A stretch of DNA of 21,686 bases from an uncultured Sutterella sp. (lineage in GTDB: Bacteria > Pseudomonadota > Gammaproteobacteria > Burkholderiales > Burkholderiaceae_F). The stretch lies in assembly GCA_905206365.1 (NCBI GenBank), contig CAJLHF010000035.1, positions 1 to 21,686 on the forward strand. Direction: 5' to 3'. The position numbers were made by a program, and so were the translations under genes. Below the pieces are notes generated by a model, which did no database searches, had not been told where the DNA came from, and saw only the letters and a program-made list of their open reading frames with translations. Below, piece after piece: positions 6,165-13,771 of the stretch. Position 1 is the stretch's first letter; each line of letters starts with the position of its first letter.

Positions 6165-7850
6165 TCAAACCGCCGCTTCTTCCTTCGCCCCGCGAGCGGG
6201 TTCGCGAAGCTTCAGGACCGAGTGGTAGACAACGAGCACCGCGAGCACGATGAGGGCGACCGCGAGGATCCCCTGGAGCCCGTGCACCATGAAGACGAAA
6301 TTCCCCGAGGCGATCGCCTGCGCGATCTTGACGAGCTGCTGGATCAAAGCTGTCATCGTGACGGCGAGCATCACGGCCATCGGGCCGTAGAGCATCCAAC
6401 CTTTGCGGCCCGTCGCCTTCAGGAAAACCGCGAGGCCCGTCAGAACGAGAGCGGAGAGGAGCTGATTGGCCGAGCCGAAAAGCGGCCACACGGACATGTA
6501 ACCCGCCATGCAGAGGGCATAGCCGAGGAGCAGCGTGAGGGTGGTCGCAAAGACGGTGTTCGTAAAGAGCTTGCGCACGGGCGTCATCGCTTCGCCTTTC
6601 GCCGGCATGAAGAGTTCCTGAAGCGACATGCGCCCGATGCGGGCGACGGCGTCGACCGACGTCAGCGCCAAAGCCGACACGCACATCGTCAGGATGCAGG
6701 CCGCGATGTCGCGGGGCACGCCGAAAACGTCCGTAAGGAACCCGGCCACCGAGGCGGAGAAGATCTGGAAGGGCGTCCCCGACGGGAGCGCACCGTCCGT
6801 AGCGGCCGCGCACACGACGATCAGCGAAACGACGCCGAGCACCACTTCGACGGACATCGAACCGTAGCCGACGAGACGCATGTCGGCTTCGTTCGAGATC
6901 ATCTTCGAGGACGTGCCCGAGCTCACGAGCGAGTGAAAGCCCGAGACCGCACCGCAGGCGATCGTGACGAAGAGGATCGGGAACAGGTCAAGGCCGTTCA
7001 CTTCGAAGCCCGTGAAAGCGGGCATGCGGATTTCGGGGTTCTGGATGAAAACGCCCGCCACCGCGCAAAGGATCATCCCGATGAGCAAGAACATCGAGAG
7101 GTAGTCGCGCGGCGTCTTCAGAGCCCACATCGGAACGACCGATGCGGCGAAGAGGTACGCGAAGACGACGTAGCGCCAGGTTTCGGCGTCCGCAAAAACG
7201 GGAAATGCAATCCCCGCCGCGACCATCGCGACCATAAGCACCACGCCCGTCACGAACTGAACGCCCGCCGTGGGCTTCGCGTACTTGAGGAAGAACCCGA
7301 AAAAGACGGCCACAACCATGTAAAGAAGCGAAATCGAGGCGGCGGCCGCGTTCGGGACGATTTCCGTACCGTCCTTCGCGAACCCGTTGAAGGTCCCCGC
7401 GACCATGTCGCAGAAAGCGGCGATCACGAGAAGCGTGAAGAGCCAGCAAAAGAGGAGAAAGAGCTGCCGACCCGTGCGACCGACATAGTCTTCGATGATG
7501 GTACCGATCGAGCGGCCGTTGTTCTTCACCGACGCGTAGAGAGCCGTAAAGTCCTGCACGGCGCCGAAGAAGATCCCGCCCACGAGCATCCAGAGGAGCG
7601 CGGGCAGCCACCCGAACATCGCCGCGATGATGGGACCCGTGACGGGGCCCGCCCCGGTAATCGAGGTGAACTGGTGCGCGAACACGGTCCAGCGCGACGC
7701 GGGCGCGAAGTCGCGTCCGTCGTTGAGACGCACGGCGGGCGTGGGTTTCTTGGGGTCGATCCCCCAGGTTTTTTCGAGCCAGCGCGCGTATCCGAAATAC
7801 CCGACGGCCAAAGCCGCGAGCGTGATGACAATCATGGTGAGCCCGGTCAT
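6165..7850 (-). CDS. cstA: CstA-family carbon-starvation transporter (561 aa)
   Basis: This is a polytopic inner-membrane transporter. Characterised relatives take up peptides (CstA) or pyruvate (BtsT), usually when carbon is short. The family signature HQFTSITGAGPVTGPI sits at about residues 59-74, followed by VGGIFFGAVQDF, a second hallmark, and SSGTSSKMISNE further on. About 14 hydrophobic segments are visible along the chain. At 561 residues it belongs to the shorter CstA subgroup rather than the 690-720-aa E. coli type. The ATG at 7850 has GAGGAG about 9 bases upstream. It is monocistronic, with a terminator at 6095. Which substrate it carries cannot be told from sequence. Confidence 0.9.
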   Translation of the reverse strand: MTGLTMIVITLAALAVGYFGYARWLEKTWGIDPKKPTPAVRLNDGRDFAPASRWTVFAHQFTSITGAGPVTGPIIAAMFGWLPALLWMLVGGIFFGAVQDFTALYASVKNNGRSIGTIIEDYVGRTGRQLFLLFCWLFTLLVIAAFCDMVAGTFNGFAKDGTEIVPNAAAASISLLYMVVAVFFGFFLKYAKPTAGVQFVTGVVLMVAMVAAGIAFPVFADAETWRYVVFAYLFAASVVPMWALKTPRDYLSMFLLIGMILCAVAGVFIQNPEIRMPAFTGFEVNGLDLFPILFVTIACGAVSGFHSLVSSGTSSKMISNEADMRLVGYGSMSVEVVLGVVSLIVVCAAATDGALPSGTPFQIFSASVAGFLTDVFGVPRDIAACILTMCVSALALTSVDAVARIGRMSLQELFMPAKGEAMTPVRKLFTNTVFATTLTLLLGYALCMAGYMSVWPLFGSANQLLSALVLTGLAVFLKATGRKGWMLYGPMAVMLAVTMTALIQQLVKIAQAIASGNFVFMVHGLQGILAVALIVLAVLVVYHSVLKLREPARGAKEEAAV

Positions 7851-8037
7851 ACCGAAGGTCTCCTCACAGTCGAAAGAGAAACGAGGAAAAAAGAGGGAGA
7901 AAACAAATCGACGACGCCTCGGAGGGGCGTGCGTTCCTTACATTATCCTCGCTTTTGCAAATTCGACGCATCGGGCAAATACCCTACACCGCATTGAATT
8001 TATTCGGATTTTTTCGTTTTTCCTCGTACTTTATTTC

Positions 8038-8058
8038 TGCAAAATCTTCGGTTTTGCA
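8038..8058. promoter_or_regulatory. Inverted repeat between divergent cstA and MFS genes, candidate operator
   Basis: TGCAAAA and TTTTGCA flank a 7-base centre. They lie in the 380-base AT-richer spacer (7851-8230), which otherwise holds no gene. A GATAAT on the minus strand at about 7950 could be a cstA -10, with no good -35. The repeat could serve either divergent gene. Confidence 0.3.
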
Positions 8059-8230
8059 AAACAGATCCTCCGAATGTCGCAGACGAAGGCGAGCAAGCGC
8101 AAAGGCCCTCGGGAAAAGTGCCGAGGCGGAAATCGGGCCGCGCCGATCGTCACGGAACCGTAACGCGTTCGTCATGCGGCCTGCGTATGCTTTTCCGATT
8201 CCTTTCTGCGATTCGGTCCGTCTCTTACCC

Positions 8231-9637
8231 ATGCCCCCGTCGCACAAACTTCAAAATCCCGCCGACATCCGCACGCTCTTTTGGCTCTGCTGGCTTGTCT
8301 ACGGAACGTCCTACCTCGGTCGACTCAATTTTTCCTCCGCCATGGTGCCGCTTCTCGATTCGGGAGCGCTCACGAACGTTGCCGCGGGCTGGATTCAGAC
8401 CGCCTACTTCGCGGCCTACGGGATCGGGAGTCTCGTCAACGGCCTCGCGGGCGACCGCGCGCACCCGCGCACGATGATCCTTACGGGCTTGGCAGGATCG
8501 GCCGCGGTGAACGCCCTCTTCGCACTCCTCACGACGGAGGGCGACGGGGGTCCGGCGTCCGGCATCGGCACCCCGGTCGGAACGCTCCTTCCGATCCTCC
8601 TTTGGGGCGCGAACGGGTGGCTCCAGTCGATGATCTGGGCACCGATCGTTCGGATTTTTGCGGTCATGCTCACACCCCGCGACAAGCTCGACTGCTGCGT
8701 CAATATGGTTTCTTCGCAGGTGACGGGGACGCTTGCGAGCTACGTCTTCGGGGCGATGCTTCTCACGGTGTTTCCCGTCGAGAGTCTCTTTTGGATGCCC
8801 GCACTCTTTCTTGCGGGCACGGCGACCGCCTGGGTCGCGGTCTTTTCGCGGCTCACGGCCCGAACGGGAGCGTTCGAGGGAACGGAGAACGTCGATGCGT
8901 CCGGCACCGAAAAGGACAAGGCCGCGAACAAAGGTACGATTTCTTTTCTTCTCACGGCGGGATTCGGCTTTCTCGTCTTTCCGGCGCTCCTTCACGGGAC
9001 GCTCAAAGACGGGCTCGTCGCCTGGATTCCCGCTTTTTTGGCGGACCGCTTCGCGCTTTCGGCCTCAAGCGTCCTGATTCTCACCACGGCCGTGCCGATC
9101 GTGAATCTTTCGGGCGCTTACATCGCTCGAGCGCTTTACCGCCGTACGGGCGAGCGGGTCGAACGGTCGGCATCGATCCTCTTTCTGGCGGGCTCTGCGG
9201 GGTTGGCGCTGACGACCGCAGCGGGAGGCGACATTACCGCTCTTTCGGGCGTACTGCCCGAAGCATTGCATCCAACACTCCTCTTGCAATGCGCCTCGAT
9301 CGCGGGTCTTGCCGCGGCCACGGCCTCGATGATGGCGGTCAACTCCCTGCTTACGGCAATCTATCCCTTGAAGTTCGAGCACACGGGGCGCGTTTCCACC
9401 GTCTCCGGGTTTCTCAACGCGCTCGGCTACGCGGGTGCGGCGCTTTCGATGTGCGCGACGGGCTCGGCGCTCGATGCCGTCGGCTGGACGGGCATTCTCG
9501 CCCTGTGGACGGCGCTCACGCTCCTCACGGGGCTCGTCGCATTCGCGGGTTCGGTGAAGGATGTCAGTCTCGGAGCTTCTCCCGCCGATCGGCCGCAACG
9601 CCCGACGCGCCCCAAAGAAGAATCACCGCACCCGTGA
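8231..9637 (+). CDS. MFS transporter, GlpT/UhpC-like (organophosphate antiporter family; 468 aa)
   Basis: This is an inner-membrane secondary transporter with about 12 predicted helices in two halves, split by a hydrophilic loop near residues 215-235 (TENVDASGTEKDKA). The opening WLVYGTSYLGRLNFSSAM resembles the first helix of GlpT/UhpT/UhpC-type carriers, where an arginine in helix 1 helps bind phosphate. NGLAGDRAHPR is the MFS loop 2-3 motif. The substrate is unassigned. The ATG at 8231 has a poor ribosome site. An ATG at 8174 would add 19 residues before the helix, again without a ribosome site, so the start is uncertain. The 3' end overlaps the convergent MFS gene by 74 bases. Confidence 0.82.
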   Translation: MPPSHKLQNPADIRTLFWLCWLVYGTSYLGRLNFSSAMVPLLDSGALTNVAAGWIQTAYFAAYGIGSLVNGLAGDRAHPRTMILTGLAGSAAVNALFALLTTEGDGGPASGIGTPVGTLLPILLWGANGWLQSMIWAPIVRIFAVMLTPRDKLDCCVNMVSSQVTGTLASYVFGAMLLTVFPVESLFWMPALFLAGTATAWVAVFSRLTARTGAFEGTENVDASGTEKDKAANKGTISFLLTAGFGFLVFPALLHGTLKDGLVAWIPAFLADRFALSASSVLILTTAVPIVNLSGAYIARALYRRTGERVERSASILFLAGSAGLALTTAAGGDITALSGVLPEALHPTLLLQCASIAGLAAATASMMAVNSLLTAIYPLKFEHTGRVSTVSGFLNALGYAGAALSMCATGSALDAVGWTGILALWTALTLLTGLVAFAGSVKDVSLGASPADRPQRPTRPKEESPHP

Positions 9638-10817
9638 AAAGGAAAGAAAGTGCAAAGCCCGCGCTCGCTTCGAAGAGCGCCCCGAATATCCACGGACCCG
9701 CGCCCGCCGCGACGTAGCCCGCACCTTGCGCAAGGCCCGACATCGCGAGCATTTGACCGAGATTCGACGCCTTTTTGGCCATGAGCAAAAAGGCGACCGA
9801 GAGCATCGAACCCTGCGCCGCCCCGGCGGCCACACTTCCCGCAACAAGCCACGGAACGTTCGCTCCGCCCCAATACCAGGCGCATGCGCCGAAGAGATAG
9901 AGAGCGGCGAGGATCAAAGCCGCACGCGCGTCGTTCCCGCACGCCTTCATGAAGCGCGCCGTCCCGATCGAGGCGGGAAGGCCCGAGACAAGATAGACGA
10001 AAATCCAAAAGCCGCCCGCTTCGGCCGTCATCCCGATCGAGCGCCAGAAGGCGGGCATCCAGGCGCAGACCGTGTAGATCAAAAGCGACTGCAACCCCAT
10101 CACCGCCGTGAGGCTCCAAGCGAGGGGATCGCGCAGGAGCCCGCCGAAACCGCCGACCCGAGAGCGACCGCGACCGTCGGAACCGCACGCCGCTCCTTCC
10201 CCGTCCGCGGGAAAGCGCGCAAAGATAAGCCACAGTGCGAGTCCCAAGAGGGCCGCACCCGCCCAGGCGAACATCGTTGCTTCGTAACCCCCGAAGGCGC
10301 GTGCGACGGGCACGGCCGTAAGTCCCCCGATCGATCCCGAAAGACCGATCACGCCCGTATAGATGCCCATCATGAGACCGAGCCGTTCGGCAAACCAGTT
10401 TTTGACCACGACGGGCATGACGACGTTGAGAAGCCCGATTCCGGCACCTACGAGAAGCGTCCCCGTCCAAAGAGCTGCGGGAACGGCAACGCCTCTCAGC
10501 GCCGAGCCCGCCGCCAAAAGCAAAACGGCAATCGCCGCCGCCCCCTTGAGCCCGAACCGGCGCCCGATGCCGGGCGCGGGAAAGGAAACAAGCCCGAAGA
10601 CCGCAATCGGAAGAGCAGCCAAAAGCCCGTATTCCGCATAGCCGATCGCCAGCCGCCCGACGATCTCGTTCGAAAGCGGTCCCACCGAGGTGACGGGTCC
10701 GCGCATCAAAAGCGTCACCGCCAAAAGGGTCGCAACGAGCAACACAAAACCCGCGGGGCGGTCGGGCCTGTCGGAAGGTTCAAAAGAGGTGAGAGGGTCG
10801 TGGCGGTCGGTCGGCAT
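9564..10817 (-). CDS. MFS transporter, CynX/NimT-like (417 aa)
   Basis: This is a twelve-helix inner-membrane carrier. The first helix segment LLAVTLLMRGPVTSVGPLS and the second AEYGLLAALPIAVFGLVS, then VVMPVVVKNWFAERLGLMMG, match the CynX/NimT family (cyanate and 2-nitroimidazole transporters are named members). VKNWFAER takes the place of the usual MFS loop. A glycine-rich, charged loop at about residues 205-225 separates the two six-helix halves. The ATG at 10817 has no strong ribosome site; the frame is open 73 codons further upstream, but that part is arginine-rich and unlike protein. Substrate unknown. It converges on the neighbouring MFS gene, and the last 74 bases of both genes are shared on opposite strands. 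Confidence 0.82.
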   Translation of the reverse strand: MPTDRHDPLTSFEPSDRPDRPAGFVLLVATLLAVTLLMRGPVTSVGPLSNEIVGRLAIGYAEYGLLAALPIAVFGLVSFPAPGIGRRFGLKGAAAIAVLLLAAGSALRGVAVPAALWTGTLLVGAGIGLLNVVMPVVVKNWFAERLGLMMGIYTGVIGLSGSIGGLTAVPVARAFGGYEATMFAWAGAALLGLALWLIFARFPADGEGAACGSDGRGRSRVGGFGGLLRDPLAWSLTAVMGLQSLLIYTVCAWMPAFWRSIGMTAEAGGFWIFVYLVSGLPASIGTARFMKACGNDARAALILAALYLFGACAWYWGGANVPWLVAGSVAAGAAQGSMLSVAFLLMAKKASNLGQMLAMSGLAQGAGYVAAGAGPWIFGALFEASAGFALSFLFTGAVILLWGASGVAADRREKLRD

Positions 10818-11205
10818 GGGAATAGCGGGAAAGAGAAGGCGAGGTCGAGGCTTTCGAAGTTTTCGACATTGTCGCACCGTCCGCGCTCTCGGCGCTCCGA
10901 GGACTTGCAATTTCACCCCGCACCCGCGGCCCGCGAAGCGAACTTTTGTAGAATGATCTCGAAACGACGTGCTTCTCGGCGGGAAGTCTTTTGCGCCGGT
11001 TACGATTTCCGAAGCTTCGTCGAGCGCCCGCAGCAATGTTCGGAAACAGTTCCTCGCACAGCCGAACTCTTGTTCAACCCGAGACGCGCTATTCTCATCC
11101 GACCCGAATCGGCGGCACGCGTGCCGTCATCGGTCGGTCCCGATCCCGACGTTTTCCCATCGACGGACGTCGGGTCCGACCGTTACGAATTCTTTTGGAA
11201 CGCCC
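10818..11205. other. Intergenic stretch, no gene seen
   Basis: This is the spacer between the divergent MFS and lipoprotein genes. A TAGAAT at about 10950 on the plus strand could be a -10 for the lipoprotein gene, but no matching -35 is present. Frames that stay open across it are arginine-rich shadows. Confidence 0.4.
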
Positions 11206-11733
11206 ATGAAAAAATCGTTTGCTCTTCTCCCGCTCGCCGCTCTCTGTGCCGCCATGATCGCCGGTTGCGCCGCCGACGGGACGGCCTACCGTTCGGACGT
11301 CTACTCTTCGAGCAGCGTCAACCGCGCTCAGGAGGTGACGACCGTTGAGATCATCGCAATCTCCCCGGGGCGCGTCGCCGTGAGCAACACCGAAAACCGC
11401 GACCGCGCGCAGATGACGGGCGCCATTCTCGGTGCCATCGCGGGTGCCGCGATCGGCAGTCACAACAACCACAACACCTCGTCGCGCGTGATCGGCGGTC
11501 TGGCGGGCGGTGCCGTGGGCGCGCTCGCGGGCGACGCCGTCGGCGGCGGCAGCTCCACGTCCTTCGTCGAAGGCGTGCAGCTCGTCTACAAGACCTCGAC
11601 CGGTCGCATGCTGCAGTCGACTCAGGTCGGTCGTCCGTGCGAATTCAAGACCGGCACGGCCATCATGGTGTCGCCGAGCCCCTCGGAAACCCGCATTCAG
11701 CCGAACAACCCCTACGGTTGCCCGAAGAACTGA
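11206..11733 (+). CDS. SlyB-like glycine-zipper outer-membrane lipoprotein (175 aa)
   Basis: This is a lipoprotein anchored by Cys21: a short signal peptide (MKKSFALLPLAALCAAM) is followed by the lipobox IAGC. Alanine follows the cysteine, not aspartate, so sorting to the outer membrane is expected. Residues about 70-114 are a glycine-zipper 2TM domain: TGAILGAIAGAAIG, a polar hairpin rich in H and N, then GGLAGGAVGALAGDAVGGG. A small beta domain follows, with the conserved tail around QSTQVGRPCEFKTGTA. This order is that of SlyB/PcP proteins, which in enterobacteria stabilise the outer membrane under stress. It precedes the coiled-coil gene by 79 bases on the same strand with no terminator in between, so the two may be co-transcribed. 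Confidence 0.82.
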   Translation: MKKSFALLPLAALCAAMIAGCAADGTAYRSDVYSSSSVNRAQEVTTVEIIAISPGRVAVSNTENRDRAQMTGAILGAIAGAAIGSHNNHNTSSRVIGGLAGGAVGALAGDAVGGGSSTSFVEGVQLVYKTSTGRMLQSTQVGRPCEFKTGTAIMVSPSPSETRIQPNNPYGCPKN

Positions 11734-11812
11734 TCGGTCGACGACTTTCCATTCATCGAGGAGGGGCGCTCCGCTCGCGCGACATGCGCGGGGTCGGGCG
11801 CCGAACTGACTT

Positions 11813-12358
11813 ATGAAGAAGACCATCCTTGAAGCCGCGATCCTCGCCGCGACCGCCTTTGCGATCCTTCCCGCGTCGGCCGAGCAGGCGCCCGTTCCCA
11901 TGAGCGAGCTCGAGTACAACATCAACGTCGTGAAGCAGACGCAGATGCAGATCGAAGCCGAAGCGCGCGCCAAGCTCGAAGAGCGTCGCCGTGCCGAAGC
12001 CGCCGCTGCCGCCGCCAAAGCGAAGGCCGACGAAAAGGCCCGCATCGAGCGGGCCCGTGCCGAACGCATTCGCGCGGAATCGGCCGCGGCCCAAGCAAAA
12101 GCCAAGGCGGAACGCCAGGCGAAGCTCGATCGCTACGCCGATGAAGAACGCGAACTCGAAATCGAACTGAAGCGCCTCGAAGTCGAAGCGCGCCGCGCCT
12201 CCGTGGGCACCCAGGTTGCGACCGAAAAGGCCCGAGCCGAACTCGCCCGTGAAAAGGCTCAGCTCGAACTCGACGCGCTGCGCGTGGAAATCGACAACCT
12301 CAAAAAGGAAGACCCGACACTCGACGCTTCCGCGACCTCGAAGACTCCGACGCCCTGA
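11813..12358 (+). CDS. Secreted alanine/glutamate-rich coiled-coil protein, unknown function (181 aa)
   Basis: The signal peptide spans residues 1-23 (MKKTILEAAILAATAFAIL, cleavage near ASA/E), so the protein is periplasmic. Residues about 35-165 are almost entirely A, E, K, R and L in a heptad-like pattern (for example EARAKLEERRRAEAAAAA and RELEIELKRLEVEARR), which predicts one long, probably dimeric, coiled coil like the shafts of TolA or tape-like proteins. There is no C-terminal domain, cysteine or membrane anchor. I recognise no family. Because the composition is simple, similarity searches will give misleading hits. The start is the first ATG before the signal peptide; the ribosome site is weak. 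A strong terminator follows at 12432. Confidence 0.75.
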   Translation: MKKTILEAAILAATAFAILPASAEQAPVPMSELEYNINVVKQTQMQIEAEARAKLEERRRAEAAAAAAKAKADEKARIERARAERIRAESAAAQAKAKAERQAKLDRYADEERELEIELKRLEVEARRASVGTQVATEKARAELAREKAQLELDALRVEIDNLKKEDPTLDASATSKTPTP

Positions 12359-12431
12359 CGGGCGACCCGGATGCGGGGCGACGTAAGGAACGCGAATCCC
12401 GAGACATCGACCCGCGCTTTTCCAAAATACG

Positions 12432-12466
12432 AGCGCTTTCTCCTTTCGGGGAGAAAGCGCTTTTTT
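12432..12466 (+). terminator. Strong Rho-independent terminator
   Basis: A perfect 12-bp stem (12432-12443 with 12450-12461) has a 6-base loop and is followed by a run of T to 12466. It ends the lipoprotein/coiled-coil unit and insulates the feoC promoter 42 bases downstream. Confidence 0.92.
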
Positions 12467-12507
12467 CGAGGATTTCATCGGTACCGACGATACCCGAGAA
12501 ATTTGCG

Positions 12508-12526
12508 TATAATGCGAATCGTTATC
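12508..12526 (+). promoter_or_regulatory. Fur-box-like operator overlapping a perfect -10 TATAAT
   Basis: TATAATGCGAATCGTTATC matches 15 of 19 positions of the classical Fur box, and its first six bases are a perfect -10 hexamer. The -35 is weak. Iron-loaded Fur bound here would block RNA polymerase. The site lies 90 bases upstream of the feoC start. Confidence 0.62.
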
Positions 12527-12615
12527 ATTTGACGAACAAGCGTCGTACCTCGTTTGACGTGCGCCCTTCGTCAAGTGTCAACCGCACACCGATTTTGTCC
12601 GGGAGGACCTGCACC

Positions 12616-12837
12616 GTGACCTCGATCATCGACATTCGCACCTACATCCGCGAGCATCCGGGCGTGAGCCTCAACGAGCTTGCACTCCGCTTCAAGACGT
12701 CCGAACCGATGATGGAAGCGCTCCTTTCGCGCTTGGTCGAGCGCGGCGACGTCGAATCGTACGAGCGCCCGAAATGTACGGGCTCGTGTTGTTGCTCGGG
12801 CGACGCCCGTCAGTGCTATCGCCCGACCCGCCGCTGA
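12616..12837 (+). CDS. feoC: FeoC-like [Fe-S] winged-helix protein, stand-alone (73 aa)
   Basis: FeoC is a small cytoplasmic winged-helix protein that accompanies the ferrous-iron transporter FeoB; in Klebsiella it protects FeoB from proteolysis. Residues 1-48 form the winged helix (IIDIRTYIREHPGVSLNELA, then EPMMEALLSRLVERGDV). The cysteine cluster follows: Cys54, Cys58, Cys59, Cys60 and Cys67, in line with the C-x4-C-x2-C-x5-C cluster of E. coli FeoC, with similar length (78 aa there). I chose the GTG at 12616 because GGAGG lies 9 bases upstream and the family N-terminus starts right there, although the frame is open further upstream. feoA and feoB are not in this window. Confidence 0.82.
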   Translation: MTSIIDIRTYIREHPGVSLNELALRFKTSEPMMEALLSRLVERGDVESYERPKCTGSCCCSGDARQCYRPTRR

Positions 12838-12939
12838 ACGCAAGCCGATGCAGTATTCGAAGCCCGGCCGACCGTGCGTCATGAGTTTGTCACCGCACCG
12901 TCATCGAAATGTAACCCATTGAAAATTTTGGGTTTGCTC

Positions 12940-12968
12940 TTGCATTTTTTGCTCGGACCTGCTATAGT
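12940..12968 (+). promoter_or_regulatory. Extended -10 promoter of the candidate ncRNA
   Basis: TTGCAT (12940-12945), a 17-base spacer and TATAGT (12963-12968) with an upstream TG at the extended -10 position. Transcription would start at about 12975, exactly where the closing helix of the RNA begins. Confidence 0.68.
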
Positions 12969-12974
12969 TCGTCT

Positions 12975-13163
12975 TGTTGTGGTTCAGGTGGTGTCTTTCG
13001 TTTCCGCGAGGCTTCGTCAGAATCAAGTCGCTGTTGGGAGTCCATTCGGTTCCGTTCCGCTGTTGCTCAAGGATCGGGATTGAGCTTGATGTTCTACGAG
13101 ACTCCGGAAAAACCACTGACCACAAATAGTTGCAGGGCGAATCGCAAGATTTCGCCCTTTTTT
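12975..13163 (+). ncRNA. Candidate structured small RNA of about 190 nt, class not recognised
   Basis: There is no credible reading frame between feoC and bcp, but a complete small-RNA gene is visible: promoter (12940-12968), a body that folds back on itself, and an intrinsic terminator. The 5' end (12977-12992) pairs with 13112-13125 in a 14-pair helix with two bulges. Next, TTTCCG (from 13001) pairs with CGGAAA (about 13105-13110), TTCGT pairs with ACGAG, and AGAATCAAG (13019-13027) pairs with CTTGATGTTCT (13085-13095, 2-base bulge). CTCAA and TTGAG (13066-13070, 13080-13084) close an apical hairpin whose loop contains GGA. The whole 3' arm is therefore paired in order. This rod with joined ends recalls 6S RNA in outline, but I do not see the 6S hallmark sequences. 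An attenuating leader of bcp is the main alternative. Confidence 0.62.
13134..13163 (+). terminator. Rho-independent terminator of the candidate ncRNA
   Basis: AGGGCGAA and TTCGCCCT arms are followed by six T (13158-13163). It lies 101 bases before the bcp start, and no coding gene ends just before it; the nearest is feoC, almost 300 bases upstream. Confidence 0.88.
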
Positions 13164-13263
13164 CTTGCCGAAAATTTCCTGCCCACGTTTTTGCGCGGCT
13201 CCGTCGCCCGACTTTCCGCCGGGTATGACGACGCACCGCGATTTCATTTTGGAGGCTTCTTCG

Positions 13264-13737
13264 ATGACGCTCGCCGAATCCCTTCAGCCGGGCATGCCCG
13301 CTCCCGATTTCACGTTGCCCGACGATACCGGGACCGAAGTGACGCTTTCCTCGCTTCGCGGCCGGAAAGTGATTCTGTACTTCTACCCGAAGGACAACAC
13401 CTCGGGGTGCACGCTCGAAGCGCAGAACTTCCGCGACCGACTCGCCGACTTTGAAAAGCTCGGCTACGCGATCTACGGCCTGTCGCGCGACGGCGTCAAG
13501 ACGCACTGCAACTTCCGCGCGAAGCACGGCCTTACGTTCCCGCTTCTCTCCGACCGCGAAGAAACGGTCGTGAAGCTCTACGACGTGCTCAAGGAAAAGA
13601 CGATGTACGGGAAGAAGTGCTTCGGGATCGAACGCTCGACCTTCGTGATCGACGAAAACGGCATCCTCACGCACGTACTTCGCAAGGTGAACGCGAAGAC
13701 CCACGTCGACGAACTCTACGCGCTGCTCGCGGGCTGA
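13264..13737 (+). CDS. bcp: Bcp/PrxQ-type thiol peroxidase (157 aa)
   Basis: This is a cytoplasmic peroxiredoxin that reduces hydrogen peroxide and organic hydroperoxides with thioredoxin-type donors. It begins GMPAPDFTLPDDTG, then VILYFYPKDNTSGCTLEA, where Cys49 is the peroxidatic cysteine in the position of the family TPGCT motif (Ser replaces Pro two residues before the cysteine). The resolving cysteine expected five residues later in E. coli Bcp is a glutamine. Cys82 (KTHCNF) lies near the alternative resolving position used by PrxQ proteins such as that of Xylella, so the enzyme is probably an atypical 2-Cys type of that sort. A third cysteine is Cys119. GGAGG 8 bases before the ATG fixes this start over an in-frame ATG at 13225. 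Confidence 0.9.
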   Translation: MTLAESLQPGMPAPDFTLPDDTGTEVTLSSLRGRKVILYFYPKDNTSGCTLEAQNFRDRLADFEKLGYAIYGLSRDGVKTHCNFRAKHGLTFPLLSDREETVVKLYDVLKEKTMYGKKCFGIERSTFVIDENGILTHVLRKVNAKTHVDELYALLAG

Positions 13738-13771
13738 TCGAAACACCGTCGACGCCCGGCAAGACGAACAA

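Noticed and set aside
6138..7997. A 619-codon open frame on the plus strand opposite cstA.
   Set aside because: It is rich in R, H, E and D with no domain likeness; it is the usual antisense shadow of a GC-rich membrane-protein gene, and cstA is unmistakable.
12975..13130. Assigning the structured RNA as 6S, SRP, tmRNA or a known riboswitch.
   Set aside because: Lengths and paired ends are compatible with 6S only, but its conserved sequence blocks are missing. No SRP GGAAGC-type loop, no tmRNA tRNA-like part and no TPP, cobalamin, FMN or glycine signature was seen.
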